Positions 33,386-44,880 of a stretch of 64,000 nt of DNA are shown here, piece by piece. The translations under genes were made by a program, and so were the position numbers. Under the pieces are notes generated by a model. The model was not told the DNA's origin. It saw nothing but the letters and a program-made list of their open reading frames with translations, and made no database searches. Within the stretch, counting starts at the first letter, position 1; every line of letters begins with the position of its first letter. The stretch lies in NCBI GenBank assembly GCA_029876055.1, contig CM056876.1, positions 806,001 through 870,000 on the forward strand. The letters are read 5' to 3'. Source of the stretch: Madurella fahalii (taxonomy: Eukaryota; Ascomycota; Sordariomycetes; Sordariales).

Positions 33386-35232
33386 TCAATCGCTCCTCGG
33401 CTTCAGCTTACAAACCACACCTTTGGTCCGATAAAACCAGCGTGCCGAAGTCCACCACGTCTCATTCGGATCCTCCAGCTCAATGTCAAAGGTCGAGATC
33501 AGCGTCGGCACCAGTTTCCACACCTCCATCTGGCTGAGATTCCTGCCGAGGCAGATCCTGGACCCGCCGCCAAACGCCAGCGTCGCGGAGCCCCAGAGCG
33601 TCATGCGCTCCTTGTACTGCTCGTCGCTCTCGCCGTCGCGCTGCAGCCAGCGGTCGGGGACGAACTGGTCGGCGTCGTCGCCGAAGATGGCCTTGTTGCG
33701 GCCGACGACGTACGGGTTCATGCCCACCATCTGGCCCCCCGGCACGACGGAGCCGTCGGGCAGCGTCAGGCCCCCCTCGGGCACGATCCGCTCCATGATC
33801 ATTGACACGGCCGGGTGGTACCGGATCGTCTCCCGCACCACCCCCTCCAGGTACGGCAGCGCCCGCGCCTTGGCATGTGACGCCGCCTCGAACGGCCGGA
33901 AGTGCGCCCGCACCTCGGACTGCAGCTTGTTCCAGACGCGCCGGTCCTTGAGGCAGTAGTAGAAGAGGGCGCGCATGGTGATGGCGGTTGTGTCGGCGCC
34001 GGCGATGACTGGTTTTTGAGGGTGTTGTCAGTTATGGAATCTTGGGTACTGGGTGGGTTGACAAAAAAAAGGAACCGGGCTGGGGGGGGGGGGTAGGTGG
34101 GGAGGCTTACGGTTGAGAAGCAGGTAGCCGATGATCTTGCCATCGTCGACAATTTCGGGGTGGGTGGACTTGGATTCGATGAAGTACTGCAGGAAGTCGG
34201 GTTTCTCGGGGTTAAAGTACTTGTCTTCCCCCTTCAGGCGCGCCGTGAGCTTCTCAATGGCAATACGGGTGACGTTGGAGATATTGGGCGGGCCGATCGG
34301 GTAGATGGGGTTTTTGTCGAGCCAGTAGTCGGCCCAGGGCATCTGGCCGCATAGACCCAGGTAGTCGATGGACTTGTCGGCAATGGCAAGCGTGCCGTCA
34401 AAGTCACACCCTTTCTCCATATAGCCAAACTTGGTGCTGAAGGTGACGATACCGAGGAAGTCCCAAGCGTCTGCCACTGTCAGGTCTATCATGCCTAGTA
34501 CTCCATACAATGCGCCCAAGGGGCCGATCATTACTCACAGTAGCCCAGCCAATCGCCAAACTGACACGTCTTCTTGGGCTCGACGAAGCGCTTCTGCAGG
34601 TGATGCAGCAAGTCGGCAATCACCTTGTCCATGTGCGGCTCCAGGGCCAACACGGCAGGCACCGAGTAGTGACGCACCACGGGGCGCTTCAACCGGGCGT
34701 GTTCTACATTGTTCACCTCGCTGAACATGTGGAAGACTTGCTTGCCGTCGATCATGGAGCTGCTGTTCTTATAAAAGTCCGACTTGACCCATTTGCCGTC
34801 AGTGCTGTAAATTATCCTCGAGAGCTCCGGGAAGTCCAGGTCCAAGAGGTTCGGCCCAATTCGCACAATAGGCCCGTACTTTTCGTGCAGCTTCTTGATC
34901 CGCGGCGCATAGTCGGCCGAGATGACCTGCCACAACCGCCAGAGGTTGGTCCATCCTGGTTTGTTGTCAAGTCAGCACTATTGCATACTACGGCTCAAGG
35001 GGCAAGAAGCGCGACGACTTCACAGACCTGCGAGAAACGGGCCAGGATATTTCTTAAGCGGCGACGTCTGCCACGCGACATAAAACCACAAGAAGCACGC
35101 AATGGAGGGCGCAACGACTAAGACGCAGAGTAGCTTGGTAGTAGGGCTGACGGCGGCGAGCAGGGAGCCCGCATCTGAGTCGTGGCCCGCCGACTGGGGG
35201 ATGCCGTGGGCTGACGGCGAAGCAGAAGCCAT
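33386..35232 (-). CDS. Cytochrome P450 monooxygenase (pisatin demethylase-like group)
   Basis: A membrane-anchored haem-thiolate oxygenase. Four exons, 35232-35028, 34955-34539, 34470-34111 and 34008-33386, read in frame to 534 residues. An N-terminal anchor (LLCVLVVAPSIACFLWFYVAW) is followed by the Pro-rich hinge KKYPGPFLAG. Later motifs are the I-helix AGADTTAIT, the K-helix ETIR, FVPDRW, and the haem loop FGGGSRICLGRN with its axial Cys. Introns are 72, 68 and 102 nt with good ends (for example GTGAGT...GGCAG). Overall pattern (WLGYYAWDFLGIVTFS, the ADYWLDKNP region) resembles fungal P450s annotated as pisatin demethylase or benzoate 4-monooxygenase relatives; the substrate cannot be read from sequence. 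No biosynthetic backbone gene lies beside it. Confidence 0.92.
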
Positions 35233-38014
35233 GGCTTTTGCCTCGGGGTGCCTCCACTCACGTAGCAGAAGCTGAGTCTCACGCCAGTTCCGGAAGGATT
35301 TGCCTGGGGCGTGGGAGAACGTGGGATGAAGGGACTAAGGAACAGTGAGAACTGAAGGTGAGCTTTGCCGGCCACGGGCGGTTAGAATGCGCGGCAGCGG
35401 CAGGTCATAGTTAAAAAGGACGGTAGGAGTGCAAGCGGGGCTTTGCCAGGGGTGCATTCGCAAATCCTCTCTGGGAGTTGGCTGTTCCCGTTATGATTTA
35501 GTGGATTGAATGGTGTGTGTTGCAGTGCAGCTCCGAGCAGACAGTACACGTAGTGGGCAAAGCCGTATCAGGGTCGGCAATGCGGATGTGCACATGCTGC
35601 GAGAGGAGATCCCTTCCAGACGCCGATCGGACAGGGTCGCTCGAGCCACAGCGGGTCGGTTCACTCACGAAATATTACGACATTTCTTTAGGGTGATAAA
35701 AATGACGGGGATCTACAGGCCTTCTACGGGCCGAGTCCTGTTCAAGGGGTCTCGAATTCATATAAGGGTGACACACGCGCCCGGTTGCCGGTCGAGTTTC
35801 GTTTCGCCTATCTTCCCACCACCCTCGAGGTTGTCCGACCTCCAAACGCTTCCGAGCACATCTCACTTTTTTTGTGCACGTAGTCGTAGCTACAAGCCTC
35901 ACAGGATCCAGCTATGTGTGCGATTGAGAGCAAGATCCCTCCGGCATACATAGTATTCCATATGATGTTCCCCAGCTGCGACCGTCCCACCAATTCCCGG
36001 GTCGCCTCCCTGCCAGCATCGTACTCGCCGCCCCAACCGGGTTCGTCGCCGGCTAAGCAGCAAAAGCACTAGTACCGGGGCCCCACATGCCGTAGCTAGT
36101 GTGCTGCTGCCAATCTTCCCAGGCGGAGGGAGGGGGATTATGCTCTTATCCGGGCAGATCCCTGTATCTTATTGCTTTGGGGGACATATCCAAAACTTTT
36201 ACACTAGCGTAGCCGGCTCCGCATCCGGATCAACTAACAAGCGCCGCTGGATTTCAGTCCTGTTGCCCGGACGGGGTTGGGTCTTCGGGGGCCCCGTATC
36301 CTCTTCCAGGGCTTAGTGCTCACGCTGATCCGGTCCTAATCTCGTGTTCCTGTCGTACGCCTGGAGACGACTGCAGGGATATTCCGGGGCTTCGGATCTC
36401 TCGAGGCCGCTAACTTTATACTTGTGCTATTCGGTCTGGGCCCCGTGTGCTTCTATGTACACTACCTTACGTACTGTAGCAGATTTCGCAAAACCTCCAG
36501 TGCCGGATGGTTGGGTGTGATTGAAGGACACAATTCCCGGCAGGCTGGTAAATGAACCCCCACCCAGAGGGGACTTTTCTTTCTTCTTTGAATGGACAGG
36601 GATAATGATGTAACCCCGAACACGAAAGCTTGTCCCCTCTCAGACACGCAAGGCCCAGTCCGTTTTGCTGCTATGCATGCGAGGCGCAGGTCTGTTGACA
36701 TGCCCGATTCCCTTTCCTATCTCGTCTTCCGTCTACGAACGAGGGGGGTTGCTCTGGCGACTGGGTTCCCCATTTCTGAGGAGAGACGAATCGGAACTCG
36801 TTGCATTTCAGCTTCAATGGCAAAAGAAAAAGAAGAAAAAGAAGAAAAAGAAGAAAAAGAAGAAAAAGAAGAAAAAGAAGAAAAAGAAGAAAAAGTAAGA
36901 ACAAAAAGGAGATCATGCATCTGTCGAATCACACCGCCACATAGCGCACGTGCAGCGGTGATTCTGCGATTGATTGTGTGCAGCACAGGCGTTTCTGTTT
37001 CATTTCTTTTTTTCCAGCCACAAAGCCATCGCGTGGGGGGCGGAAGAGAGGCACCCCGGTTGACAACCGCTTCCGCTGGCACCTTCGCCTGGGTAATCAA
37101 TCTTAGTGTGACCGGGGCCTACTGTTAGAACCGTATCAGGAAAAGTTGGTCGCCACAAACAGTCACCGCTACCTGCGCTAGGATTATTTACCTTGAAGGG
37201 GGCGTACAGTCCCACCGACCCGCTCGTGAACATGGTCCTGGAATGGGGGAAGAGCAAGGGTTTAAACCAATTGGCCGGTATCGCCGATGCCTTCTTCCGG
37301 GGGAGCAGCGTTAGCTTAGGATTGCTAGCGTTGTCTTGAAATTGCTCGCTAAGTAGTGAACATGCAACATTGGAGAAGTTTCGATCTAAGCAAGCCCAGT
37401 GCGCGATGCTGATATTGGCCTTGGTGGTGAAATCCACAGGACCGGCCACCCCCGGTATCCTCCTCCGTGTGAATCCGCCGAGAACAAGGGGTAGAAGAAT
37501 GGCCAGCCACCTCCCTTGTGTCAGCTATCGATGGCCGGCGCATGAGGCTTGCGCGCCACCTGGAAGTTGCCGTGGGCTGTTGTCAGGTTCAAGAAAGATT
37601 TCTCCCTCTCCCCCTAAAAATTGATCGACACAGAAGCATCAGAGACACCCCTACTATGTATGTCGTCGCTGCTTCCACAAGTTTCAAACCCCCACAATCG
37701 CCTTGGTCCCGACCAGCTTGGGCTCAGATCCCCAAGGCCGATCCCATTTCGCCAATGCCATCTGGGCGGTGGCACCCCGAGCCTTTGCATTGCGGCTCCA
37801 GGGCGTCCGCCCCCGAAACCTTAACCTTAACTCTGCTTGGCTTTGGTGCACAGCCGTGTCGTTGCCACCCATAAACACCTCACAGAAACCCTCCACGTCG
37901 AGTCCGACGTCCTATGGCCATCCGCGTTCCAACCTCCTCCGAAAGAAGACAATACGACCCGGTACCCGACGACCTGACTAATCCCCGCCTACTCCCGCCT
38001 TCCGGTCGTTCAAG
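35233..38014. other. 2.8-kb gene-free region with a GAAGAAAAA microsatellite
   Basis: Between the divergent P450 and membrane protein genes. It holds the microsatellite at 36822-36896. A minus-strand open frame at 37000-37449 has some protein-like character but lacks an ATG with a signal and a clear family, so I do not call it a gene. Confidence 0.4.
36822..36896 (+). repeat. 9-bp microsatellite, unit AGAAGAAAA
   Basis: About eight head-to-tail copies of a 9-bp purine unit, essentially perfect, with all purines on the plus strand. Confidence 0.9.
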
Positions 38015-39384
38015 ATGGGCCTCAAAGGCGACGGCCCGTGGGCCTTGGGCGTCATGTGGCTTATGGTTGCCTTGGTGTTTCTGCTCATGATGTTGCGGCT
38101 TTACACCCGCATTGTCTGCCTCGCCTCTTACGGTATTGACGACCACATCTATGTCGTTGCCTTTGTATTTCTATTGATATTCACCATCTTCACCCATCTC
38201 GCTGGGAACTATGGGTTTGGGCAGACCATGGAGGAAATTGGCAACATAGAGTGGGCAGTCCAGGCCACTCTGTACGAGTGCATCGGCCAAGGTTTCGCCA
38301 TTGTCGGCATGGCCATCGCAAAGGCTTCGCTCGGCTTCTTCTTGCTCCGTCTCGTGACAATCTTTTGGTTCGTTCTTCCCCAGGCTATCGATCTCGTGCA
38401 CTTCAAGCTTCTGAAGCTACTTGGACGGAGCTGGCAACGACTGACCTCTTTGTTTAGGCATAGGGTGGCCGTTTGGGCGGCGATGGTGCTTGTCATGCTC
38501 GCATCTATTGGTGGGTTTTGCGACCTCGAGTCTGCACCTTGGACGTCCCAGACTGACACCAAGACACAGCCCAGGTACTCTGCTTCTGGCTCTCGTGCGT
38601 GCCCTTGAACTACGTCTACGACCGCCGCATCCCGGGCGGATACTGCCCCATCGATACACGACCAACATCCTACATCCTTTGCATATCCACCATTCTTGTC
38701 GACTTTTTCTTCGCCATCTTTCCCTGGGTCATCGTCTGGCCTCTTAACATGCCCCGCCGCGAAAAGTACACCATCGCGGGTAGTATGAGCTTGGGATTGA
38801 TCGCCGCCGCGGCCGGCATCAAACGGACCACCGAGGTGGAGGGGCTATACACACCCAACTACCTCAAGGACAGCGTCGGCCTCATCGTCTGGTCCTCGGC
38901 CGAGATGGCCATCACGCTCATTTGCATCGGCGTTCCCGTGTGCCGCCCGCTCTACAAGCAGGTCTTTCGGCGCATCTGGGGCGATTCCAAATCGACCGGC
39001 TACCAGAAGCAGTACGGCCACGGAAGCAACTCCATGCCACTGCGCACCATCGGTGGCGGCATCATCGGCGGAGACGGGAACCCCATATCAAAAAACCAGG
39101 CGAGCGTCTCCGCGACTGGCAAGGACAACAGCGACGCGGGCTTCGGTGACGTCAAGCTCGGGGTCACCGGGCCTTTCACCCGGACCACCGTCGGCCGCGG
39201 CCGCAAGAACAGCAGCATTGCCGACAACTCGTCCGACGAGGATATTCTCGACGAGTACCGCCGCAGCCAGATGCACCGGCCCTCGGACGTGGAGGACGGG
39301 ACGGCGCGGGGCCACACCAACGGATCGGGGGCCGGACACGGTGGTATCATGGTTACTGAATCGTTCCGGGTCGAGCGGTCGTGA
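38015..39384 (+). CDS. Fungal rhodopsin-domain (PTH11-related) integral membrane protein
   Basis: A seven-helix plasma-membrane protein of the fungal rhodopsin/PTH11-like group, sometimes linked to surface sensing. Exons 38015-38367, 38458-38510 and 38570-39384 join to 406 residues. The typical signatures are present: LRLYTRIVCLASYGIDDHIY after helix 1, TLYECIGQGFAIVGMAIAKA, FWHRVAVWAAMVLVML (restored by intron 1), CVPLNYVYDRRIPGGYCPID, and the final helix region SVGLIVWSSAEMAITLICIG. Intron 1 uses the weak donor GTTCGT; intron 2 joins ASIA to QVLCFWLSC. The C-terminal 110 residues are a cytosolic low-complexity tail. No N-terminal CFEM domain is present, so it is the CFEM-less type. Ligand unknown. 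Confidence 0.87.
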
Positions 39385-40263
39385 ATAGTATACTGGTTGG
39401 TCAGATCGAATTGGGAGGGACTCTACGCCGGCCGGCTCGAGGATATTACAACTGAAGGTAGCCCATGACGCCTCACAGCGTTTTGAACAGTGAGGGCATC
39501 TCAGGGAGACTCAGTAGGCAACGAGACAGTTGAGTTTTGGGCGTGGTTTGGCCTTTGTGATAGACGGATCTAGATTTCAATCATTTCTCTGTTTTCTTTT
39601 CCCTTCGTTCCACACTTCCCTTCAGGCCAGGGGACTATACTTGTGCTTAGTGTACATGGCGTTGGATTCCAAGATTTCTATAGATAAATGGCAGTTGGGG
39701 GTGTCGCGCGTGCAGGGAGCTTGTTTGAAGCTGTGGGTAGTAGTGCGCTTGTTGAATTGAAGCTAGAAGAGTTTATCTATTGCAGTAGGAAGGGAAAGTG
39801 GCTTGCAGAGCTCACGTAATGAGTTTCTGTGCTGCAAGGAGCGGTGAGGCCCCCAGCGCGCTACTAGGGAGAATGCATGTAACCAATTTCTTTCCTCCAT
39901 CTTCACCTTATGTCTGGTCAAGAGCTCAATAGGTGCTCAGTACCACAATCTATGGCCTCATCTGCATTTCCACATCACGGGCAAGAACGGGCATACCCAG
40001 GACGCATCAGGACGGTCGGCCAATGTTCAAACAGATCGGCGGCTGTCAAACGAGCCTAGAAGTCGACAGCTATATAGTCACTATACCAAAGCACTTAGGA
40101 TAACACATCCGTGCCTCTCTAGCCATCGGGTGGTCGGGGATTACCAACTCCACGGAAACATAGTTCTGCATGCGGTGGTGACTAAGGGGAGGATGGGCTG
40201 AGAGAAGCTAGCGCCTTGAACAGGAGTCCGACTCCCGAACCAGCGAACTCGCTACTCGGGGAC
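39385..40263. other. Intergenic region with an R1-like fragment
   Basis: No gene. The stretch 39770-39860 (ATCTATTGCAGTAGGA and GAGCTCACGTAATGAG) is related to repeat R1 at 26603 and 5000, and looks like a truncated copy. Confidence 0.45.
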
Positions 40264-41670
40264 CTAAAGTTTCAGACGAGCGCCTCCAGTCCACCCAAAC
40301 CAGCCTGTTTCTTTCGGCCCCCTTACATACACCAACACCAGTGTTGCAGCAGCAGCAGCGATGTGGAAGTTCCCAACCCAAGCCCAACCCCCTTTTGCAT
40401 ACAAGGTATTCCCAACGCTTGTACCGACCAGCTGCCCAATGAAGGCGCAGGCGGTGAAGATGGCATTGGCTCTGTTTGCAGGCAGCGACTTGTACACGGC
40501 TGCTCGATAAGCAACACTTGCTATTTGTAAGCCCAAGTCAACTCCTAGTGCCTGAAGGATGGGTCCTCCGATCCCAAGCACGTCACCGGCATAAACGTCC
40601 AGCGCGATGCTGGCAATGCCGTATACCAAGCCGATTGTCGAAGCGAAGTAGGTAGCGAACCGCTCAATGACAAGGTAACTATACACCGGGATTAAGGAGC
40701 TGGTGCCAATGGCGATTATTGAGAAGAGGCCTATTTGCAGGGGACCGAAGTTTCGTGGGCTGGCTGCGAGGTGCGCCGTCAGCGTCGTCCAAAACGACGA
40801 CAGGACGGCGTTTGTTAACAGTGTGACGAGACAGCCAAACGCCAGGATCGGTTCCGTGGCAGCCATGCGGATGATGCTTCCCATAATCCGGATGTACTTG
40901 CGCAGGTACTCGGTGTTGCCGGGGTCGGCACGTGGATAATCCGGGAAGCAAAACCACATAGCGGCCAAAAGCAGGCACTGAAGTCCCAGGGCCGCCCAGT
41001 ATATGTATTGCCAGGGGGTGTATTTGGCGACGATTCCGGTGACGACGCGAGGAACCTGCGAGGCCCATCATCATGCCGGCCAGAACGATCGAGACAGCCG
41101 TGGCGCGGCGGCCGGGCGGCGAGAGAGCACCGACCAGGGGGAGCAGAAGCTGTGGGCTAACAGTGACAAAGCCAGTGACGAAACTAAGGGCGCGAAGACC
41201 TCAAAGCTCCGGGTGATGCACAGGCCGATCTAAGCTCCGGTGGTTGTCAACATGAGAGTGAGGATGATGGGCCGAAGCCGGAAGACGTCTCCGAGAGGGC
41301 AGAGTAACAAAATGCCAACACCATAGCCGGCTTGCAATAATTGGGGTATCAACGACGCCTTCTCGTAGCTGACACCAAACTCATCGGCTGCTTTGTTAAG
41401 GACCGGATAGGTGTAGTAGAGATTAGCAGCCGTGATAGCAGTCGAAAAGGTGCAAAGAACAACGATGGATGTGGTGAGCCGAAATTCTCGATTAGAGTCC
41501 TGGCGGCAGCGCCGTGGTGTCCATCTCCTACTCGCGGCAATCCTCTTCCAGATACATGTGCTGGATACTGGTGCCTTGGGGAAAGAGTCATGGACAACAC
41601 CGAGTTCATTCCCGTCGACGCCGGCGCACTGCTTCGAATCATTGTCGGTGTCTGAGGGGGCTGACGGCAT
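40264..41670 (-). pseudogene. MFS transporter with one stop and two frameshifts
   Basis: A major facilitator family drug/solute transporter by pattern. From ATG at 41670 the frame gives a long N-terminal tail, then helix 1 onward (LTTSIVVLCTFSTAITAANL, then LLQAGYGVGILLLCPLGDVF). TAG at 41232-41230 lies where the helix reading is TTTGA-stop-IGLCITRSFEVF; TGG-to-TAG is the likely origin. A frameshift follows near 41190 (FEVFA to LSFVTGFVTVSPQLLLPLVG) and another near 41050 (MMMGLAG to RVVTGIVAKYTPWQYIYW), after which the frame is open to 40264. All the pieces are present in order, so this is one decayed gene. It is transcribed away from the broken Zn2Cys6 gene at 42.1 kb. Confidence 0.83.
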
Positions 41671-42143
41671 GGTGATTACTACCTGGCTGATAACTGGGAG
41701 GAATTTCGATGTATTACTTGAATAACGAAGCTGACAGAATAACCAGCCCCGGATGGCCAACTAGCGCTACCGCCGCGATTTGGAGGCTACCTACTTATAA
41801 CATCTCCAACTGTTCAAACCAGCAGTTCATGATGCCGAGCCCGGAGGCGGTCCCATGGCTGCATCTGAAGACTCGGTCAGCACACATTCCGCCGAACCAA
41901 GCTGGCAACTTGAGTGAGCTCATTCGATGTAAGACGGCACTGAGATTCGTATATAGACTAGCGCGCCCTAAGCGGAGCAAAAAAAGTCGGCCAGAAGTGA
42001 CTTTGCCGAAAGAGGTCGGCAAGAGGACTTTCGCCGAGGTGGCGGAGAACAGGAACACCCTGTTATCGTCAACGCTGTCAATTGCACCAACTTTGGGCCG
42101 ACAATAATTAAATCGTGCAATCTGCACTACCCGAATATTGACA
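41671..42143. promoter_or_regulatory. Shared divergent upstream region of the MFS and Zn2Cys6 relics
   Basis: About 470 bp between two head-to-head genes. A transporter with a divergent binuclear-cluster regulator is a common fungal arrangement in which this region would hold the regulator's sites. I see no repeated CGG triplet pair strong enough to name as the operator. Confidence 0.4.
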
Positions 42144-43821
42144 ATGGGAACCCCAGACACGCACTTAGCACCAAACATCAAAGTCAACAGCGTATGTGAT
42201 CCGCGCCTGGCTGCGCTCGTCACTCTCACTCTTTGGCACCGAGGCACGTATCCACAGTGGCACAAGGTACTGACTCCTTGCGGGCCACGGCCTATTTTCG
42301 AGGCACCTGCCGGCGTTGTCATAGCAGGAAGGTTCGATGTTCGGGAGACCACCCCTGTGTCAACTGTCAGAAAGCCGACCAGGAATGCATATATCCGAGT
42401 CGAAATCGGCGCGTGAGAGTCAATGAGAGGCTAGCAGTGTTCCTTCCTCTCTCTTCTCCAATTCATGTCTGCTTTTGCACTTACTTACACGAGCACTGGC
42501 ACAGATATATCAGACAGCTGGTGGCGGAGAACAAGCGCTTGCGGGCGCAACAAGAGCTCCAGCCCGAGCTGCCGCAACGCCCGGGTGCCGTGGACGACGA
42601 GGCCGAAGCGGATGCGCGGCCATCAGCCACGATTGACGAGGCGCTCAGTAGGCCAGATTCCAGTCATGGAGCTGCGCTGGACCCCCAACCCTGGTTTATT
42701 GACCTCGATCTGCCTCACATGCCCACCCCCATCAACGAAGCTGCAGACACAGCATTCGCAACAAGATTTCGGCAGGTTCTCTCTGATCCCAAGGATCCAC
42801 CTTGCGTTCATCTCCCACACATCGACTATGCCGGTGATCATACGATCATGTCGCTCGCCGAAATGCAAAGCCCCTGGCCGAGACCTTCCCGTGCCCGCCT
42901 GCTCATGGACGTGGCATTGATGCATGCTAGCCGATGCTTCCATATTGTCCGCTGAAGCGTTGTGTTGGACGCCCTGGAAACCAGTATCTCGGACCCCACC
43001 TGGCGCGACCCCGTCATGACATGCAAGCTGCGGGCGCTCTTTGCGCTCGGTGAGCTCTGTTCGTCGAGATTCGTCCCGCCGGGCCGAGAGTTCCCCGGCC
43101 TTAGCCACTTTGCACAGGCAACCAAGATGCTCAACTACCTTGGGGAACGGCCGACGTTGGATTTTATAGAGATCAGGCTTCTGCTGGTACGTTTGACGCC
43201 TCGTTGAGATCGAGCGAGGCCCTGGCCATGACGCTAATTATTTTCTTCCTCTTCGGTTTACCCCAGTCCCTTTACTCTTTTACTCTCAACCGGGTCTATG
43301 CTGCCTATACATTAGCCGGATCTGCTCTCCGCATGGCGGTAATCATGGGCCTCCTCGAGCACGGGGAGGGCCTCAGCGACCGCGACGGGTTCGAGGAGTC
43401 GGTGCAGCTCCTGTCGCAGCTCCGGGACAGCGGCAACTTCCCTGCGCGCGAGTTTCACCGCCACGCCGAGCTCATCCTTGCTGCCGTGAAGGAGGCGGAC
43501 GAGAGACAACGCAGCATGGCGGCGGCGGAGGAGACGGTCCATGTTGTGCACGCCCGCGCGGCAGCCGCCGCGTGCGGGCCGGGCCACCCGGCGCTACACG
43601 AGGCTGGCGCGGTGACGGTCCAAGCTGGCGGCGCGGGGGAGAGGGATGGCACGATGCCTGCGCTGGGCGTCGGCGTCACGGCCGAAACCGCGCTGGCGGA
43701 ACCGTCCCTGCAGGCGCTCATGATGCAGCCGACGACGGGGATGCAGTTTTTGGAACCGGGTTCGAGTTGGTTGGATGAGGGGAATGGGCTCTACTGGCCC
43801 GAGTTTTATTTTCAGGAGTAG
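42144..43821 (+). pseudogene. Zn2Cys6 transcription factor, broken
   Basis: The binuclear cluster is intact: CRRCHSRKVRC-x5-C-VNC-x6-C (about 42305-42390), followed by the linker reading VNERYIRQLVAENKRLRAQQ. That reading needs an intron at 42430-42504 with a GC-AG boundary. A TGA at 42953-42955 interrupts the middle homology region (FHIVR-stop-SVVLDALETSI), consistent with CGA-to-TGA. An intron at 43187-43266 (GTACGT...CCCCAG) leads to SLYSFTLNRVYAAYTLAGSA, but soon after MAVIMGL the usual fungal-specific TF domain motifs (such as RRxWW) are absent, so an internal deletion is likely. The first exon is uncertain: an ATG at 42144 does not connect cleanly to the zinc frame. Confidence 0.75.
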
Positions 43822-43953
43822 TTTACCTAAGGGTAAGGTAGTTTACCTGAGTGGCTGCAGTGCGAAAACTACAACGAGCCCCTTCCTACATGTTCCACAT
43901 CCCTCCGCTGAACCAAAAGCGTCGATCAGCCGGGAACACTCCGGCCCTGTGCT

Positions 43954-44880
43954 TCACCGTTCAGACACTTGCCCCATTCCCGCGCCGAACAGACGGTTCT
44001 TTCGAGACCGCATGACAACCGTCCATATGTTGGAGTTTCTGCGCGCGGTCGCCGGTGTGATCGTGGACGCTATGGACGCTATCGAAGCGCGGGAGACCGG
44101 CCTGACCGGGAGGTCGGAGTCTGTATCTGTAATCGCGTGCGGAGAGTGAGGGTGATCGCTCTTCGCGAGGTCATGGTCCTCGTTGCCAATCGTGATGCCG
44201 CCGGTAACGCCGCACTTGGAGGATGCGTGTGTTTGCTGCTTCCGGGTCGCCGGCTGGTCTCCATCCTGTGAGGAACTGTCGCGCTCCGAGTCGGCGGATT
44301 GCGGAGACCCCGAAAGCCTGTTGATCCTCGCCTGGCGCAAGCCGCTCTTCAGCCTGCCCAACCATGAAGTATTCTCCATGTGGCCCGGGGATTCGATATA
44401 CCGCCGCGCATGCTCTTTCCACTTCTGTTCATGTCGCATCTCCATCTTCGCCTTTATCCTCGCGGCTTCACGTTCCACCTCCCGCTTAGCGGCGGCCCGG
44501 GCATCGAGCTGGGCTTTCTCTTCCGCCGTTCTCCGACCGTACATGCCCCTCGTTTCCCACCGAAGCACACACCCGTTGCGCACGCAATCATCACAAAGGC
44601 GTGTGGAACGGAAGTGAAGGTGTACATCCCGGATGCACCGCGTTGGGCACCCGGGGACGCCTCTGGTGAAGGGCTTGAAGGCGGCGGACAAAAAGTACTT
44701 ATTACACCAGAAGTAGGTTCCGGCGCTAATGGACCGGACGATCTTGTGGCCTTGCGCCTCGCTGTAGAATTCATCGCCGGGTTCTCGGTAGTGGTCGGCG
44801 GCTGGATTGGTGCAGGGGCACCAGAAATGGATGATGGAGCCGGTGCACATTGTTCCGTTCTGTATAGCCGAAGAGGACAA
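43954..44880 (-). CDS. Uncharacterised Cys-rich, coiled-coil protein
   Basis: A single exon of 308 residues with no signal peptide. The N-terminal third has about eleven Cys with His/Trp (FWCPCTNPAADHY, YFWCNKYF, GCPTRCIRDVHLHF, RLCDDCVRNGCVLRWE), suggesting a metal-binding fold. Residues about 115-165 are a charged helix (RTAEEKAQLDARAAAKREVE) likely to form a coiled coil. The C-terminal part is disordered and Ser/Thr-rich with SRASIASIASTI. I recognise no named family. It is the only intact gene in the 40-45 kb stretch and lies tail-to-tail with the broken Zn2Cys6 gene. Confidence 0.75.
   Translation of the reverse strand: MSSSAIQNGTMCTGSIIHFWCPCTNPAADHYREPGDEFYSEAQGHKIVRSISAGTYFWCNKYFLSAAFKPFTRGVPGCPTRCIRDVHLHFRSTRLCDDCVRNGCVLRWETRGMYGRRTAEEKAQLDARAAAKREVEREAARIKAKMEMRHEQKWKEHARRYIESPGHMENTSWLGRLKSGLRQARINRLSGSPQSADSERDSSSQDGDQPATRKQQTHASSKCGVTGGITIGNEDHDLAKSDHPHSPHAITDTDSDLPVRPVSRASIASIASTITPATARRNSNIWTVVMRSRKNRLFGAGMGQVSER

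Noticed and set aside
37000..37449. Possible small minus-strand gene (reading ISIAHWACLDRNFSNVACSL...)
   Set aside because: Upstream in-frame DNA has a stop and no ATG with a clean signal peptide, and no homologous family is recognised. A spliced first exon could rescue it, but I cannot support one.
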